Part shown: one piece after another, positions 1 to 8,385 of the stretch
How the letters are laid out: each line of letters begins with the position of its first letter
Numbering within the stretch: the first letter of the stretch is position 1
DNA from: Streptomyces sp. DSM 15324
GTDB taxonomy: Bacteria; Actinomycetota; Actinomycetes; Streptomycetales; Streptomycetaceae
DNA length: 64,000 bases
Direction: 5' to 3'
NCBI RefSeq assembly: GCF_001514285.1
Contig: NZ_KQ949033.1
Span: forward strand, 1 to 64,000
Program-made: the position numbers and the translations under genes
The notes under the pieces: model-generated
Told to the model about the DNA's origin: nothing
Seen by the model: the letters and a program-made list of their open reading frames with translations, nothing else
Database searches by the model: none

Positions 1-1414
1 GGCCCGACACCACCCACGGCACCACACCACCAGCCACCAACACCGGTGACGTACCCGCACCCGCACGGCCGGACCCGGCCTCCGGCACAACCGGAGCCTC
101 CTCCAACACCACATGCGCATTCGTCCCGCCCATGCCGAAGGCGCTCACCCCGGCGATCAGGGGCGCTTCGGGGCGCGGCCAGGGGGACTTGGTGTCCTGA
201 ACGCGGAGCCGGAAGGCGTCGAGAGGGATGTCGGGGTTGGGGGTCCGGTAGTTGAGGCTGGGCGGGAGTTCGCGGTGCTGGAGCGCCAGGACCGTCTTGA
301 GGAGGCCGGCGATGCCGGCCGCGCCTTCGAGGTGGCCCACGTTGGTCTTGACGGAGCCCACGCGCAGGGGCTCGTCGGAGGGCCTCCCCTCGCCCAGGGC
401 CGCGCCGAGGGCGGCGGCCTCGACCGGGTCGCCGACCGGTGTCCCGGTTCCGTGGAGCTCGACGTACTGGATGTCGTACGGGGCCGTCCCGGCGTTGTGC
501 AGGGCTCGGCGGATCACGTCTTCCTGGGCGCGCGGGTCGGGAGCGGTGAGCGTGTCACCACCGCCGTCGTTGTTGACGGCGCTGCCACGGATGACGGCGC
601 GGACGGGGTCGCCGTCGGCGAGGGCCCGGTCGAGCGGCTTCAGGACGACGAGGGCGCCGCCCTCGCCGCGCACGAACCCGTTGGCGCGGGCGTCGAAGGT
701 GTAGCAGCGGCCGTCGGGCGAGAGGGCGCCGAAGCGGTGCGGGTAGAGGTCGCTCTCGGGGGCGAGGTGCAGGTTCACGCCACCCACGAGGGCGATGTCG
801 CTGTCGCCGCTGCGCAGGCTTTCGCAGGCGAGGTGGACGGCTACGAGCGAGGACGACTGCGCCGAGTCGAGGGTGAGGCTGGGGCCGCGCAGGCCGAGCA
901 GGTAGGAGAGCCTGTTGGCCACGAGGGCACGGTGCGTGCCGGTGAAGGACTGGTGGGTGACCGCTTCCGGTCCGAGCGCGTGGAGCAGGGTGGCGTAGTC
1001 GTCGTGGGCGGCCCCGATGAACACGCCCGCGCTGGTGGAGCGGAGGCGTTCGGGCAGGATGCGGGCGTCCTCCAGGGCTTCCCAGGCGAGTTCGAGCACA
1101 AGGCGCTGCTGGGGGTCCATGGCGTCCGCCTCGCGTGGCGAGACACCGAAGAAGCCGGCGTCGAAGCGGTCGACCTCGTCGAGGAATCCGCCCCAGCGGG
1201 GTACACCGTCCTCGGACCCGCCCCGGGTGGAGGCGGCGGCGAGCCGCGGGCGATCGGTGGGTGCCGGGCGTACGGCGCTGTCACCGTCGCGCAGCAGGCG
1301 CCACAAGCCGTCGGGGTCGGGCGCACCGGGCAGGCGGCAGGCCAGGCCGACGACGGCGATGGCCCGCTGGGGGGCGGCGTTGAGCCCGTACCGTGTGCGT
1401 TCTGACTCGCTCAT
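1..1414 (-). CDS. Type I modular polyketide synthase, loading-module KSQ domain (N-terminal part)
   Basis: The frame starts with ATG at 1414 (MSESERTRYGLNAA) and stays open to the window edge, so about 471 residues are visible. The whole visible part is a beta-ketoacyl synthase domain. The nucleophile motif reads DSAQSSSLV, so residue 186 (codon 857-859) is Gln instead of the usual Cys. The two active-site His motifs, HGTGTPVGDP and KTNVGHLEGAAG, are intact, as is the GMGGTNAHV terminal motif. A linker of the PWVVSG type follows and normally leads into an acyltransferase. KSQ domains decarboxylate malonyl- or methylmalonyl-ACP to make the starter unit, so this is probably the first PKS gene of a cluster extending left. 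There is no N-terminal docking helix, as expected for a loading module. The last 130 nt show looser codon use, common in PKS linkers. Confidence 0.93.
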   Translation of the reverse strand, partial: MSESERTRYGLNAAPQRAIAVVGLACRLPGAPDPDGLWRLLRDGDSAVRPAPTDRPRLAAASTRGGSEDGVPRWGGFLDEVDRFDAGFFGVSPREADAMDPQQRLVLELAWEALEDARILPERLRSTSAGVFIGAAHDDYATLLHALGPEAVTHQSFTGTHRALVANRLSYLLGLRGPSLTLDSAQSSSLVAVHLACESLRSGDSDIALVGGVNLHLAPESDLYPHRFGALSPDGRCYTFDARANGFVRGEGGALVVLKPLDRALADGDPVRAVIRGSAVNNDGGGDTLTAPDPRAQEDVIRRALHNAGTAPYDIQYVELHGTGTPVGDPVEAAALGAALGEGRPSDEPLRVGSVKTNVGHLEGAAGIAGLLKTVLALQHRELPPSLNYRTPNPDIPLDAFRLRVQDTKSPWPRPEAPLIAGVSAFGMGGTNAHVVLEEAPVVPEAGSGRAGAGTSPVLVAGGVVPWVVSG

Positions 1415-1571
1415 TCCACTCCACCAGCTTGTTGGCCCAGCTCGTGTGGACCGCAGACGTCGGGTACGGCATGCATACGGCGCACGGCGTAGTCGGCGGC
1501 CCGCACCGGCCCTCCAGGGGTCGGGCAGCGGATCGCGGACCGCCGGGCTACTCACGCTAGGGGCGCATGGA

Positions 1572-1587
1572 CTAGGGCGGCCCCTAG
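1572..1587. promoter_or_regulatory. Palindrome matching the PAS-LuxR (PimM-type) operator arms
   Basis: The 16-bp sequence CTAGGGCGGCCCCTAG has perfect CTAGGG/CCCTAG arms around four bases. The published PimM-class operator has the form CTVGGG-AWWT-CCCBAG; the arms fit and the centre does not. A further CTAGGG half-site lies at 1557-1562. The site is 158 bp upstream of the PKS start and on the shared promoter side of the small gene at 1810. The PAS-LuxR regulator at 2177-2863 is the obvious candidate to bind it. Binding is inferred. Confidence 0.6.
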
Positions 1588-1809
1588 ATTCGTGCCGGTT
1601 CAGCGGGTGCGGAGGCTGCTCCGGGGGCGGTGTGTTTCGGGAAACGCCCAGACATGGCCCGGGGCACTGTGCGAGGTGTTGCGCTCGTCGGGGTTCTCCC
1701 CTCTGAATGAGGCGACACCGCCCCGGGGGTGCGGCGGTGATGTGTCCGGGTCTCGGGTCGGTGCGCGTGACGGCGTTTTTGCCGGTCCGGAAGAGACGGA
1801 GGAAGAGCC

Positions 1810-2097
1810 ATGACGAACGTGGAACTCGCCCATCTGCGCGGTGCCCTGGTGGAGCTGCGTTGCAGCCTGGAGTCGCTGCGGCTGGCCGACGGTGACTCGC
1901 CGTACGTCCGGAGGCTGATGAACGATCTCGACCGCTTCCAGCTGGACATGGAGGACGTCTCGGGTGCCGGTGTCCGCACGTCGGCGCTGTGCGGGAGCAG
2001 GCGTGGCCGGGAGGTCGTACGGATCAGCGACGGCCCGTACCACCATGTGCCGTGGCAGGACGCCGACGACGAGGGGATCGGCGGTCACCGTCGCTGA
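1810..2097 (+). CDS. Small hypothetical protein beside PKS and PAS-LuxR genes
   Basis: A 95-residue acidic, Leu/Arg-rich protein beginning MTNVELAHLRGAL. The ATG is preceded by GGAGGAAGAGCC, a strong ribosome site. The first 50 residues look like a pair of amphipathic helices (ELAHLRGALVELRCSLESLR and YVRRLMNDLDRFQLDMED), and the tail is polar without structure cues. I recognise no domain, signal peptide or membrane segment. It lies between the PKS, which is divergent, and the PAS-LuxR regulator, which is convergent, and it shares the promoter region holding the CTAGGG palindrome, so it may be co-regulated with the cluster. It could be a cluster-associated accessory or unrelated; no function is assigned. 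Confidence 0.7.
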   Translation: MTNVELAHLRGALVELRCSLESLRLADGDSPYVRRLMNDLDRFQLDMEDVSGAGVRTSALCGSRRGREVVRISDGPYHHVPWQDADDEGIGGHRR

Positions 2098-2122
2098 CCG
2101 CGCGGGCCCGCCGTGAAAAGGG

Positions 2123-2153
2123 CCGGACTCCCCGGTGGGCCTGGGGAGTCCGG
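2123..2153. terminator. Bidirectional hairpin terminator
   Basis: A perfect 11-bp stem (CCGGACTCCCC and GGGGAGTCCGG) with a 9-nt loop sits in the 79-bp gap between the convergent small gene and the PAS-LuxR gene. An AAAAGGG run flanks it on the left, giving a short U-tract for the minus-strand transcript. Confidence 0.7.
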
Positions 2154-2176
2154 TGGCGGCACAGGGTGCCGAGGGG

Positions 2177-2863
2177 TCACTTCACGTATTCGGCCACGGC
2201 ACGGGGCGGCCAACTGCCGACCGTGAGGACACCCATCGAGTAGGCGCGGGAGACGAGCGCGGCACGGTTGGGGGCCTTGAACCGGCGCAGCATCAGGCCG
2301 ACGTGGTACTCCACCCCCTGTCGGCTGAGGTAGAGGCGCGAGGCCAGTTGGATGGTCGAGGCGCCGGTGGCCACGCCCTCCAGGATGCGGGCGTCCAGGG
2401 CGGTGAGCACCGGTGTCGGCTTGGCGGGGCGCTCCGCCGCCTCGGCCGGCTCGTCCTCGGGGCTCATCAGGACGACGACACCTGACAGGTCGTCGCCCTC
2501 CCCCTTGACGGCTATACCGGTGATCTCCGCGGAGAAGACGCGGTCGTGCCCTCGCATGGCGACCACTCGCTCGACGAATCGGCTGCCGTGGCCGTTCGAG
2601 AGGTGGGTGAAGTGCTTGGGCAGGATGTTTCGGGCGCTCGGATGCAGGACATCGTAGATGCTGCGTCCACAGATCTCCGTGGACGGCCGGGCCACATGAC
2701 GGAAGAAGTCGGCGTTGGCCGCTTCTATCTTGAGGCCGGCGTCCAGACTGGCCATGCAGGTGACGTGCGGCGGGGCGCTTGGCCGCCGGTCTCCACGGCG
2801 AGCATGGCGCGATGCTTCGGGAAGGCCACTGACCATTGCCGACCTGTCGGCGTAGGGGAGCAT
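2177..2863 (-). CDS. PAS-LuxR family pathway-specific regulator (PimM-like)
   Basis: A 228-residue regulator. Residues about 37-145 form a PAS sensor (MASLDAGLKIEAANADFF, then GRSIYDVLHPSARN). Residues about 150-215 form a LuxR/GerE helix-turn-helix (LTALDARILEGVATGASTIQLASRLYLSRQGVEYHV) ending in the WPP-containing tail typical of this class. The order and wording closely match PimM, AmphRIV and NysRIV, activators of polyene macrolide clusters. The start at 2863 has a strong ribosome site (AGGAGAGG, 6 nt before ATG). PimM itself, at 192 aa, corresponds to the internal ATG at 2755, which lacks a good ribosome site, so the N-terminal 36 residues are either an extension or untranslated. It likely activates the adjacent PKS. 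The similarity suggests, but does not prove, that the product is a polyene-type macrolide. Confidence 0.92.
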   Translation of the reverse strand: MLPYADRSAMVSGLPEASRHARRGDRRPSAPPHVTCMASLDAGLKIEAANADFFRHVARPSTEICGRSIYDVLHPSARNILPKHFTHLSNGHGSRFVERVVAMRGHDRVFSAEITGIAVKGEGDDLSGVVVLMSPEDEPAEAAERPAKPTPVLTALDARILEGVATGASTIQLASRLYLSRQGVEYHVGLMLRRFKAPNRAALVSRAYSMGVLTVGSWPPRAVAEYVK

Positions 2864-3533
2864 GAAATTCCTCTCCTGAACGTCAACGCGGAACTATTGC
2901 TTCGTCAGCGGAAGGCAGAGAAGAAAGCCGCTGCGACGAATATTCCCATTCTTTTTCTGCACCGCTGTCGGCGACAGTAGGTGGGCCGTGTGCGGGGAGT
3001 CAACGACGGTCGGGGCCGGCGGGGAAATACTGCGGTGCCCCCGTACGGCGGGTTCGGTCATCGCGCGTAGCTTTGTTCGGTGGGCTGGTTCGGTACGGTC
3101 ACACATGCACAGCGCGGCGCGGTACACACATGCGGAGCCAGTGTTTCGCCGGCGTGGCTGGGATGTGTCCGGGAGGGGGCCGGGAGCGACAGGCGCAACT
3201 CTCCCGTCTGCGCTTTCACCCGAAGATCGGACAACCGTAACGCGAGCACCCACATGCGGCAACGGCCCCCTCGCCGCCCGCCGACCCCTCTATGTCACGT
3301 TCCGATAACGACATGGCGGTCATGGTTTGACCACGGTGAGACGAGGGAACCCGCGTGCGCCCGAGGGGACGGCGGACGCGGCCTCGGCTCCGCCCCACGG
3401 CCATTCCGGGAAGCGAAGAAGTACCGCCCCGGGGATGCCTCCCATTTCGTTCCGACTGCGGGGCGGCGGAAAACCTCACAGCCGGGATAACCCGCGCGAA
3501 TATCGGGGGAAGCGCGGCACCCGTCGGCTTTCT
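2864..3533. other. Intergenic stretch without a recognised gene
   Basis: About 670 bp upstream of the PAS-LuxR gene. It contains overlapping open frames on both strands, but none has a convincing ribosome site, family resemblance or consistent codon bias. It presumably holds the regulator's promoter just right of 2880. Confidence 0.5.
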
Positions 3534-3850
3534 TCAATACGGCTGGCGGTCCGCCGAGGAGGCCGGTGCGGCAGCGAGGCGGGCCGCACGGGCACCGGAC
3601 AAGCAGGGCGACCGAGTGGTCGCCCCGGCGCTCGCCTTCATCCCCGTGCGGTCGGGGCCGACCTCCACGACCGCGCCCACGCACTCGTGGCCGAGCGGGC
3701 CGACCGGGGACCGCGCGAGGGCGGCGGCGGACGAGTTCCGTGAAGAACCGCTCCGCCTGGTCGACGTCTTCAAAGGTGCGGACGGGAAGGCGATGTGGTC
3801 CAGGGCGGGCTGCTCACGTTCCTCAACACCATTGGGTGTCAGGTGAGTTC
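3534..3850 (-). pseudogene. Relics of a VOC/glyoxalase-like gene and a zinc alcohol dehydrogenase
   Basis: On the minus strand, 3850 to about 3700 reads ALDHIAFP and then, after a frame change, VRTFEDVDQAERFFTELV, which resembles the C-terminus of a VOC/glyoxalase-fold protein. Directly after it comes GPLGHECVGAVVEVGPDRTGMK, the GHE catalytic-zinc motif of medium-chain alcohol dehydrogenases. A second frame change follows before GDHSVALLVRCPCGPPRC, a degraded structural-zinc loop. No single frame carries either protein and both are fragments, so this looks like a fused scar of two decayed genes. Family assignment rests on short motifs only. Confidence 0.4.
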
Positions 3851-3948
3851 GTCGCTGCCGCGTAGACAGAGGGGGTCGGCGTCCACCGGAACCCCGCGCC
3901 CACGAGAACATGGGTCTCGGAACGGTCGGGACCGGATCACCCGTATTT

Positions 3949-4007
3949 CCTACACTTTGTAGGGAACTCCCGAAAGTTTGACGGAAGTTATGTGAACTGG
4001 CGACAAT
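3949..4007 (+). promoter_or_regulatory. Candidate promoter and palindrome upstream of the LAETG protein gene
   Basis: A sigma-70-like pair, TTGACG at 3978-3983 and GACAAT at 4002-4007, is separated by 18 nt. The perfect palindrome CCTACA-CTT-TGTAGG lies at 3949-3963, just upstream of the -35 element, and could be an operator. The AT content here is clearly above the surroundings. Confidence 0.45.
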
Positions 4008-4136
4008 CTCGATCACTCACTGCGTCCTGAGTGAGCCCTGTGACGCGAGTGTCTCCGCCGCTGACTCCCGGTCTCCGTGCGTCTCGACGACTCGCGCGCA
4101 CCGACCTCCCCCATCCTCATCCCCCAGAGGCAGATC

Positions 4137-5054
4137 TTGACGCACTCCTCACGTTCCAGAACCGCGGCCGCGCTCGCCACGACCGCCCTCCTCGCCGCCG
4201 CGCCGGTGCTCGGAGCGACCTCGGCGAGCGCCACGCCCGGAGGCAGCTGCCAGTCGGCCACCGTGCAGTACCGCCTCGTCGACGGCGACGGAAAGCCGGT
4301 CGACGCCGACTGGACCTCCCAGGGCGGCTTCCACCAGTGGACCTCCGTCCCGGGCACCGTCGAGGTGCGCCTCGCCCCCGGGCAGAACGTCGGCGACGGC
4401 TGCACGTACCCGGTCTCGCTGGCCGAGTACACCACCGAGGGATCCAACTGGTACACCTCCGGCCACCAGACCCTCGTCGACCACGCCACGGTGTACCTCA
4501 CCTCGGCCGACATCGGCGGCACCGACGACACCAAGCGGACCTGGCAGAAGCTCTCGGTCGAGACCCCCGACTGCTACGGGCAGATCGACCTCTACGGCGA
4601 CGACGTCCTGTACGACGGCAAGACGGGCGACGGTCACGGTCCCGCCCCGTACCAGCCCGGCAACATCGTCACCCCGTACCACCTCATCGCCGCGTGGAAC
4701 GGGGGCGACAAGCCCTGCACCGACAAGCCCACCTCGCCGCCTCCGACGCCCGTCGAGCCGACGCCCACCACCCCGAGCTCACCCCCGGCGAGCCAGCCGC
4801 CCGCCGAGGAGACGACGCCGCCCGCCACGCCCACCACCCCCGTCTCCTCCAGCACCCCGCCGACCACGCCGGACGTCCCGCCGATGCAGTCCCCGCCGCC
4901 CCCCGGCCCGAAGCCCTCTCCCAGCCACAGCACCCCGCCCCTGGCCGAGACCGGCTCCAGCGCGCCGGTCGGCCTCATCGCCGGCACCGCCGCCGCGGTG
5001 ATCGCCCTCGGCGGCGCGGCGCTGTTCACGGCCCGCCGGGCGCGCCGCTCGTGA
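4137..5054 (+). CDS. LAETG-anchored, proline-rich secreted surface protein
   Basis: With TTG at 4137 the product is 305 residues. It begins with a signal peptide (SRSRTAAALATTALLAAAPVLG, cleavage near ATSASA). The soluble domain of about 170 residues has four or more Cys, aromatic-rich segments and no domain I recognise. A Pro/Thr/Ser stalk of about 85 residues follows, then LAETGSS, a hydrophobic helix and an RRARRS tail. That tripartite end is a sortase signal of the class-E (LAXTG) type used by Streptomyces, so the protein is probably linked to peptidoglycan. The start was chosen because AGAGG lies 6-7 nt upstream of the TTG and the signal peptide then begins normally; an upstream in-frame GTG at 4077 adds 20 residues. 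Monocistronic, followed by a hairpin. Confidence 0.85.
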   Translation: MTHSSRSRTAAALATTALLAAAPVLGATSASATPGGSCQSATVQYRLVDGDGKPVDADWTSQGGFHQWTSVPGTVEVRLAPGQNVGDGCTYPVSLAEYTTEGSNWYTSGHQTLVDHATVYLTSADIGGTDDTKRTWQKLSVETPDCYGQIDLYGDDVLYDGKTGDGHGPAPYQPGNIVTPYHLIAAWNGGDKPCTDKPTSPPPTPVEPTPTTPSSPPASQPPAEETTPPATPTTPVSSSTPPTTPDVPPMQSPPPPGPKPSPSHSTPPLAETGSSAPVGLIAGTAAAVIALGGAALFTARRARRS

Positions 5055-5099
5055 CGGAGGTCGCGGGCAACGCCACCGCACCCTGACGCGTGCGGCTGT

Positions 5100-5135
5100 C
5101 AGGGGCGCGCCCGCATCACCGCGGCCGCGCCCCTG
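5100..5135 (+). terminator. Hairpin terminator after the LAETG protein gene
   Basis: A perfect 10-bp stem (CAGGGGCGCG and CGCGCCCCTG) with a 16-nt loop, 46 nt after the stop codon. Confidence 0.6.
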
Positions 5136-5363
5136 GCGGCAAGGTGCTGGCTGGTGCCATGCTGACCCGTTCCGTCGCCCGCCCTCGACCCGGCGCCGGG
5201 CGCCCGGCGCGCAGCTGTCCCGGCTGCCGGAGCCAAAGGGCCTTGCCCACCCATTGCCCCAACGATCTCCACTCTTTACGCACCCGGTTCCTATGATGCG
5301 GAGATCAACAGGCCCGACCGGAGGACGACTTCGGCGGGCCTCTCAGGTTCTTGTGGGGGGATC

Positions 5364-6224
5364 ATGCGTATACGCGTCACGGCCGCCGCCGTCGTCTCCG
5401 GTGCCGTCGTCCTGTCCGCGCTCGCTCTTCCGGTGGCCGCTCAGGCCTCGGAGCGCACGGGCGCGTCGACGAAGTTCAGCTCCTTCGCCTCCGGCGCCTC
5501 CGGGACCGTTCGGCCGTACGACGCGTTGGGCAACACCAAGTTCTCCCACGCGGTCGTCAACGGCGGCAAGGACATCGTGCTCGGCACCACCGGCACGAAG
5601 ACCGTCGTCGTCACCTACACCGCCACCGACCAGAGCGGCGTCGCCCTCACCGAGGCCTTCCTGTGGCAGGGCACCGACAGCTCGACCACGGACGGCATCA
5701 CCGGTGGCCTGGGGACGGACGACGACCCCAGGTGCACGGAGTCGGCAACCCAGGGCGTCTACACGTGCAAGGCCGTTTTCCCCATCCGCCCCGCCACCGA
5801 CATGAAGAACAACGGCGTCGCGGGGACCTGGAAGCTGTTCCTGGGCGCCTGGGACCTGTACGCGAACGCCAGTTACGACGACGACGTCGCCACCGCCGCG
5901 ATCAAGAAGTCCGCCACCCTGACCGCCGACGCCACGCCCGAGCCGGTCAGGAAGGGCAGGACCATCACGATCACGGGCAAGCTCGCCCGCGCGAACTGGT
6001 CGACGGGGAAGTACGCGGGTTACGCGTCCCAGCCCGTGAAGCTGCAGTTCCGCAAGAAGGGCAGCAGCACCTACACCACCCTGAAGACGGTCAGGACGAG
6101 CAGCACCGGCACCCTGAGGACCACGACCAAGGCCACCGTCGACGGTTACTACCGCTACACCTTCGCCGGCACCGCCACGACCGCCGCCTCGACGGCGTCC
6201 AGCGACTTCATCGACGTCAAGTAG
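5364..6224 (+). CDS. Secreted protein with C-terminal Ig-like repeat
   Basis: A 286-residue protein with a clear signal peptide (MRIRVTAAAVVSGAVVLSAL, cleavage after AQA). Residues about 30-180 form a Thr/Gly-rich beta domain with two Cys. From about 185 to the end is an Ig-like beta-sandwich of the type common in Streptomyces exported proteins (TITGKLARANW, then VKLQFRKKGSSTYTTLKTV, then DGYYRYTFAGTATTA). A GGGGGG ribosome site lies 4 nt before the ATG. There is no sortase signal or membrane anchor, so it should be released. It ends 4 bp before the convergent DUF6479 gene. Role unknown; possibly cell-surface adhesion or binding. Confidence 0.8.
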   Translation: MRIRVTAAAVVSGAVVLSALALPVAAQASERTGASTKFSSFASGASGTVRPYDALGNTKFSHAVVNGGKDIVLGTTGTKTVVVTYTATDQSGVALTEAFLWQGTDSSTTDGITGGLGTDDDPRCTESATQGVYTCKAVFPIRPATDMKNNGVAGTWKLFLGAWDLYANASYDDDVATAAIKKSATLTADATPEPVRKGRTITITGKLARANWSTGKYAGYASQPVKLQFRKKGSSTYTTLKTVRTSSTGTLRTTTKATVDGYYRYTFAGTATTAASTASSDFIDVK

Positions 6225-6228
6225 GCGG

Positions 6229-6624
6229 TCAGTGGCCGCCGCTGCCGAATGAGCCGCCCGAGCCGGGGCGCCAGCGAGGGCGTTCCTGGCTCTCGCTCGG
6301 CCGGTCGGGCGCGTTGCCGAGTTCGTGCGGTGTGAGGGGGCGGTCGCCGGGGCCGGCCCGGGGCACCTCGCCGGGCTCGCGCCGCTGCAGCCGTTCCTGG
6401 TCCACCGGCTGCCGAGTGGGCCGCCGCGGCCCGGGACGCGTCGCCGCGCGCCCCGGAGACTGCTCCCGGGCCCGCACCCTGGTGCCGAAGCGGACCGCCC
6501 ACACCAGGGCGGCCGTGACGAGTACGCCGCAGACGACGATCAGGAGGATCCCCGCCGCCGATCCGGCCGCGGCCGTCCGCTCGGCCGCCTCGAACGCCGT
6601 AGCCGGTCCGTGTGTCGTGTTCAT
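6229..6624 (-). CDS. DUF6479-type small membrane protein
   Basis: A 131-residue protein. An N-terminal stretch (MNTTHGPATAFEAAERTAA) is followed by one transmembrane helix (AAGILLIVVCGVLVTAALVW) and a long basic/proline-rich cytoplasmic tail. The tail contains REPGEVPRAG and RPLTPHEL, the conserved wording of the Streptomyces DUF6479 family, and a Gly/Ser C-terminus. I chose ATG at 6624 because family members start MNTT; an upstream ATG at 6696 would add 24 unrelated residues. The ribosome site is weak. It faces the secreted-protein gene and diverges from ctaD. Function unknown. Confidence 0.75.
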   Translation of the reverse strand: MNTTHGPATAFEAAERTAAAGSAAGILLIVVCGVLVTAALVWAVRFGTRVRAREQSPGRAATRPGPRRPTRQPVDQERLQRREPGEVPRAGPGDRPLTPHELGNAPDRPSESQERPRWRPGSGGSFGSGGH

Positions 6625-6711
6625 CGGCGCCGAGTACCCACCCCCGAGGAGTGCATACCCGCAAGGCGTGGCGATCCCGGCATATACGGAGGTCACCGGT
6701 AGCGTCGGACC

Positions 6712-8385
6712 ATGACCGAGGTGTCACCCCCACGCATCGCCGCAGGCGGGGCCCGCACGCCCGGCGACGTCACGCTCCCCCTGGGCCGACGGCTGCTCCG
6801 CTGGACCTCGACCACCGATCACAAGGTGATCGGCAACCTGTACATGGTGACGGCGTTCGCGTTCTTCCTCCTCGCCGGTCTGCTCGCCCTCGGCATGCGG
6901 GCCGAACTGGCCCGGCCGGGGCTGCAGTTCCTGAGCGAGCAGACCTACGACGAGTTCGTCACCATCCACGGCACGATCATGATGCTGCTCTTCGCGACGC
7001 CGATGTTCGCGGGGTTCACGAACGCCGTGATGCCGTTGCAGATCGGGGCTCCCGATGTGGCGTTCCCGCGGCTCAACGCGCTGTCGTACTGGATGTACCT
7101 CTTCGGCGGCCTGATGGTCGTCTCCGGGTTCGTGACACCGGGCGGCGCGGCCGCGTTCGGCTGGTTCGCCTACGCCCCGCTCAACAGCGCGTACCACTCC
7201 CCCGGGGCCGGGGCCGATCTGTGGGTGATGGGCCTGGTGGTCACCGGTGTGTCGACCACGCTCGGCGCGGTCAACTTCATCGCCACCATCCTGTGCCTGC
7301 GGGCCCCGGCGATGACGATGTTCCGGATGCCGATGTTCACCTGGAACGTGCTGTTCACGTCGATCCTGGTGCTGCCGTCCTTCCCCGTGCTGACCGCCGC
7401 GCTGCTGGCCCTGGAGTCCGACCGCACGTTCGGCTCGCACGTCTTCGACGCCGCCAACGGCGGCGCCCTCCTGTGGCAGCACCTGTTCTGGTTCTTCGGG
7501 CACCCGGAGGTCTACATCGTCGCCCTGCCGTTCTTCGGCATCATCTCCGAGATCCTCCCGGTGTTCTCCCGCAAGCCCCTGTTCGGCTATCTGCCGATGA
7601 TCGGGGCGACCACCACGATCACCATGCTGTCGGCGGTGGTGTGGGCGCACCACATGTTCGCGACGGGTGCGGTCCTGCTGCCGTTCTTCTCGGTCATGTC
7701 GTTCCTCATCGCCGTGCCGACGGGCATCAAGTTCTTCGCCTGGACCGGCACGATGATGCGCGGTTCGCTCTCCTTCGAGACGCCGATGCTGTGGTCGGCG
7801 GGCTTCCTCGTGACGTTCCTGCTGGGCGGGCTGAGCGGAGTGCTCGTCGCGTCCCCGCCCCTCGACTTCCACCTCACCGACTCGTACTTCGTCGTCGCCC
7901 ATCTGCACTACGTCCTGTTCGGCACGGTGGTCTTCGCGATGTTCGCCGGCTTCTACTTCTGGTGGCCCAAGTTCACCGGCAGGATGCTCGACGAACGACT
8001 GGGCACACTGCACTTCTGGCTGCTCTTCCCCGGCTTCCAGCTGACGTTCCTCGTGCAGCACTGGCTGGGCGAGGAGGGGATGCCGCGCCGGTACGCCGAC
8101 TACCTGCCCTCCGACGGCTTCACCCTGCTCAACACCCTGTCGACGGCGGGTGCGTTCCTGCTCGGCGTGTCCACCCTGCCGTTCCTCTACAACGTCTGGC
8201 GCACGGCGCGCCACGGGCGGCGCGTGACGGAGGACGACCCCTGGGGCTACGGGCGCTCCCTGGAATGGACGACCTCCTGCCCGCCGCCCCGGCACAACTT
8301 CGTGGCACTGCCCAGGATCCGCTCGGAGTCACCGGCGTTCGATCTGCGCCACCCCGGCGTCTCGGGGCGGGAGGACGCCCGGTGA
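6712..8385 (+). CDS. ctaD: Cytochrome c oxidase subunit I (aa3-type)
   Basis: A 557-residue haem-copper oxidase catalytic subunit with about 12 membrane helices. Visible signatures are the low-spin haem a His in VTIHGTIMMLLF, the CuB centre with His-Tyr cross-link motif in WFFGHPEVYIVALPFFG, and the two further CuB His in VVWAHHMF. THE haem-ligand region DSYFVVAHLHYVLFG is also intact. It couples reduction of O2 to proton pumping. The end overlaps ctaF by 4 bp (GTGA). No ctaC, ctaE or cytochrome c gene lies here, so this is likely a second copy that borrows other subunits from the main locus. The N-terminus is short before TTDHKVIG. Confidence 0.96.
   Translation: MTEVSPPRIAAGGARTPGDVTLPLGRRLLRWTSTTDHKVIGNLYMVTAFAFFLLAGLLALGMRAELARPGLQFLSEQTYDEFVTIHGTIMMLLFATPMFAGFTNAVMPLQIGAPDVAFPRLNALSYWMYLFGGLMVVSGFVTPGGAAAFGWFAYAPLNSAYHSPGAGADLWVMGLVVTGVSTTLGAVNFIATILCLRAPAMTMFRMPMFTWNVLFTSILVLPSFPVLTAALLALESDRTFGSHVFDAANGGALLWQHLFWFFGHPEVYIVALPFFGIISEILPVFSRKPLFGYLPMIGATTTITMLSAVVWAHHMFATGAVLLPFFSVMSFLIAVPTGIKFFAWTGTMMRGSLSFETPMLWSAGFLVTFLLGGLSGVLVASPPLDFHLTDSYFVVAHLHYVLFGTVVFAMFAGFYFWWPKFTGRMLDERLGTLHFWLLFPGFQLTFLVQHWLGEEGMPRRYADYLPSDGFTLLNTLSTAGAFLLGVSTLPFLYNVWRTARHGRRVTEDDPWGYGRSLEWTTSCPPPRHNFVALPRIRSESPAFDLRHPGVSGREDAR

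Noticed and set aside
113..1405. 430-codon open frame on the plus strand
   Set aside because: It is the antisense shadow of the PKS gene; the minus-strand translation has full KS motifs while this one is Val/Gly/Glu-rich without family resemblance.
2988..3308. Plus-strand open frame of 106 codons in the regulator's upstream region
   Set aside because: No ribosome site, mixed composition and equally long frames on the other strand.
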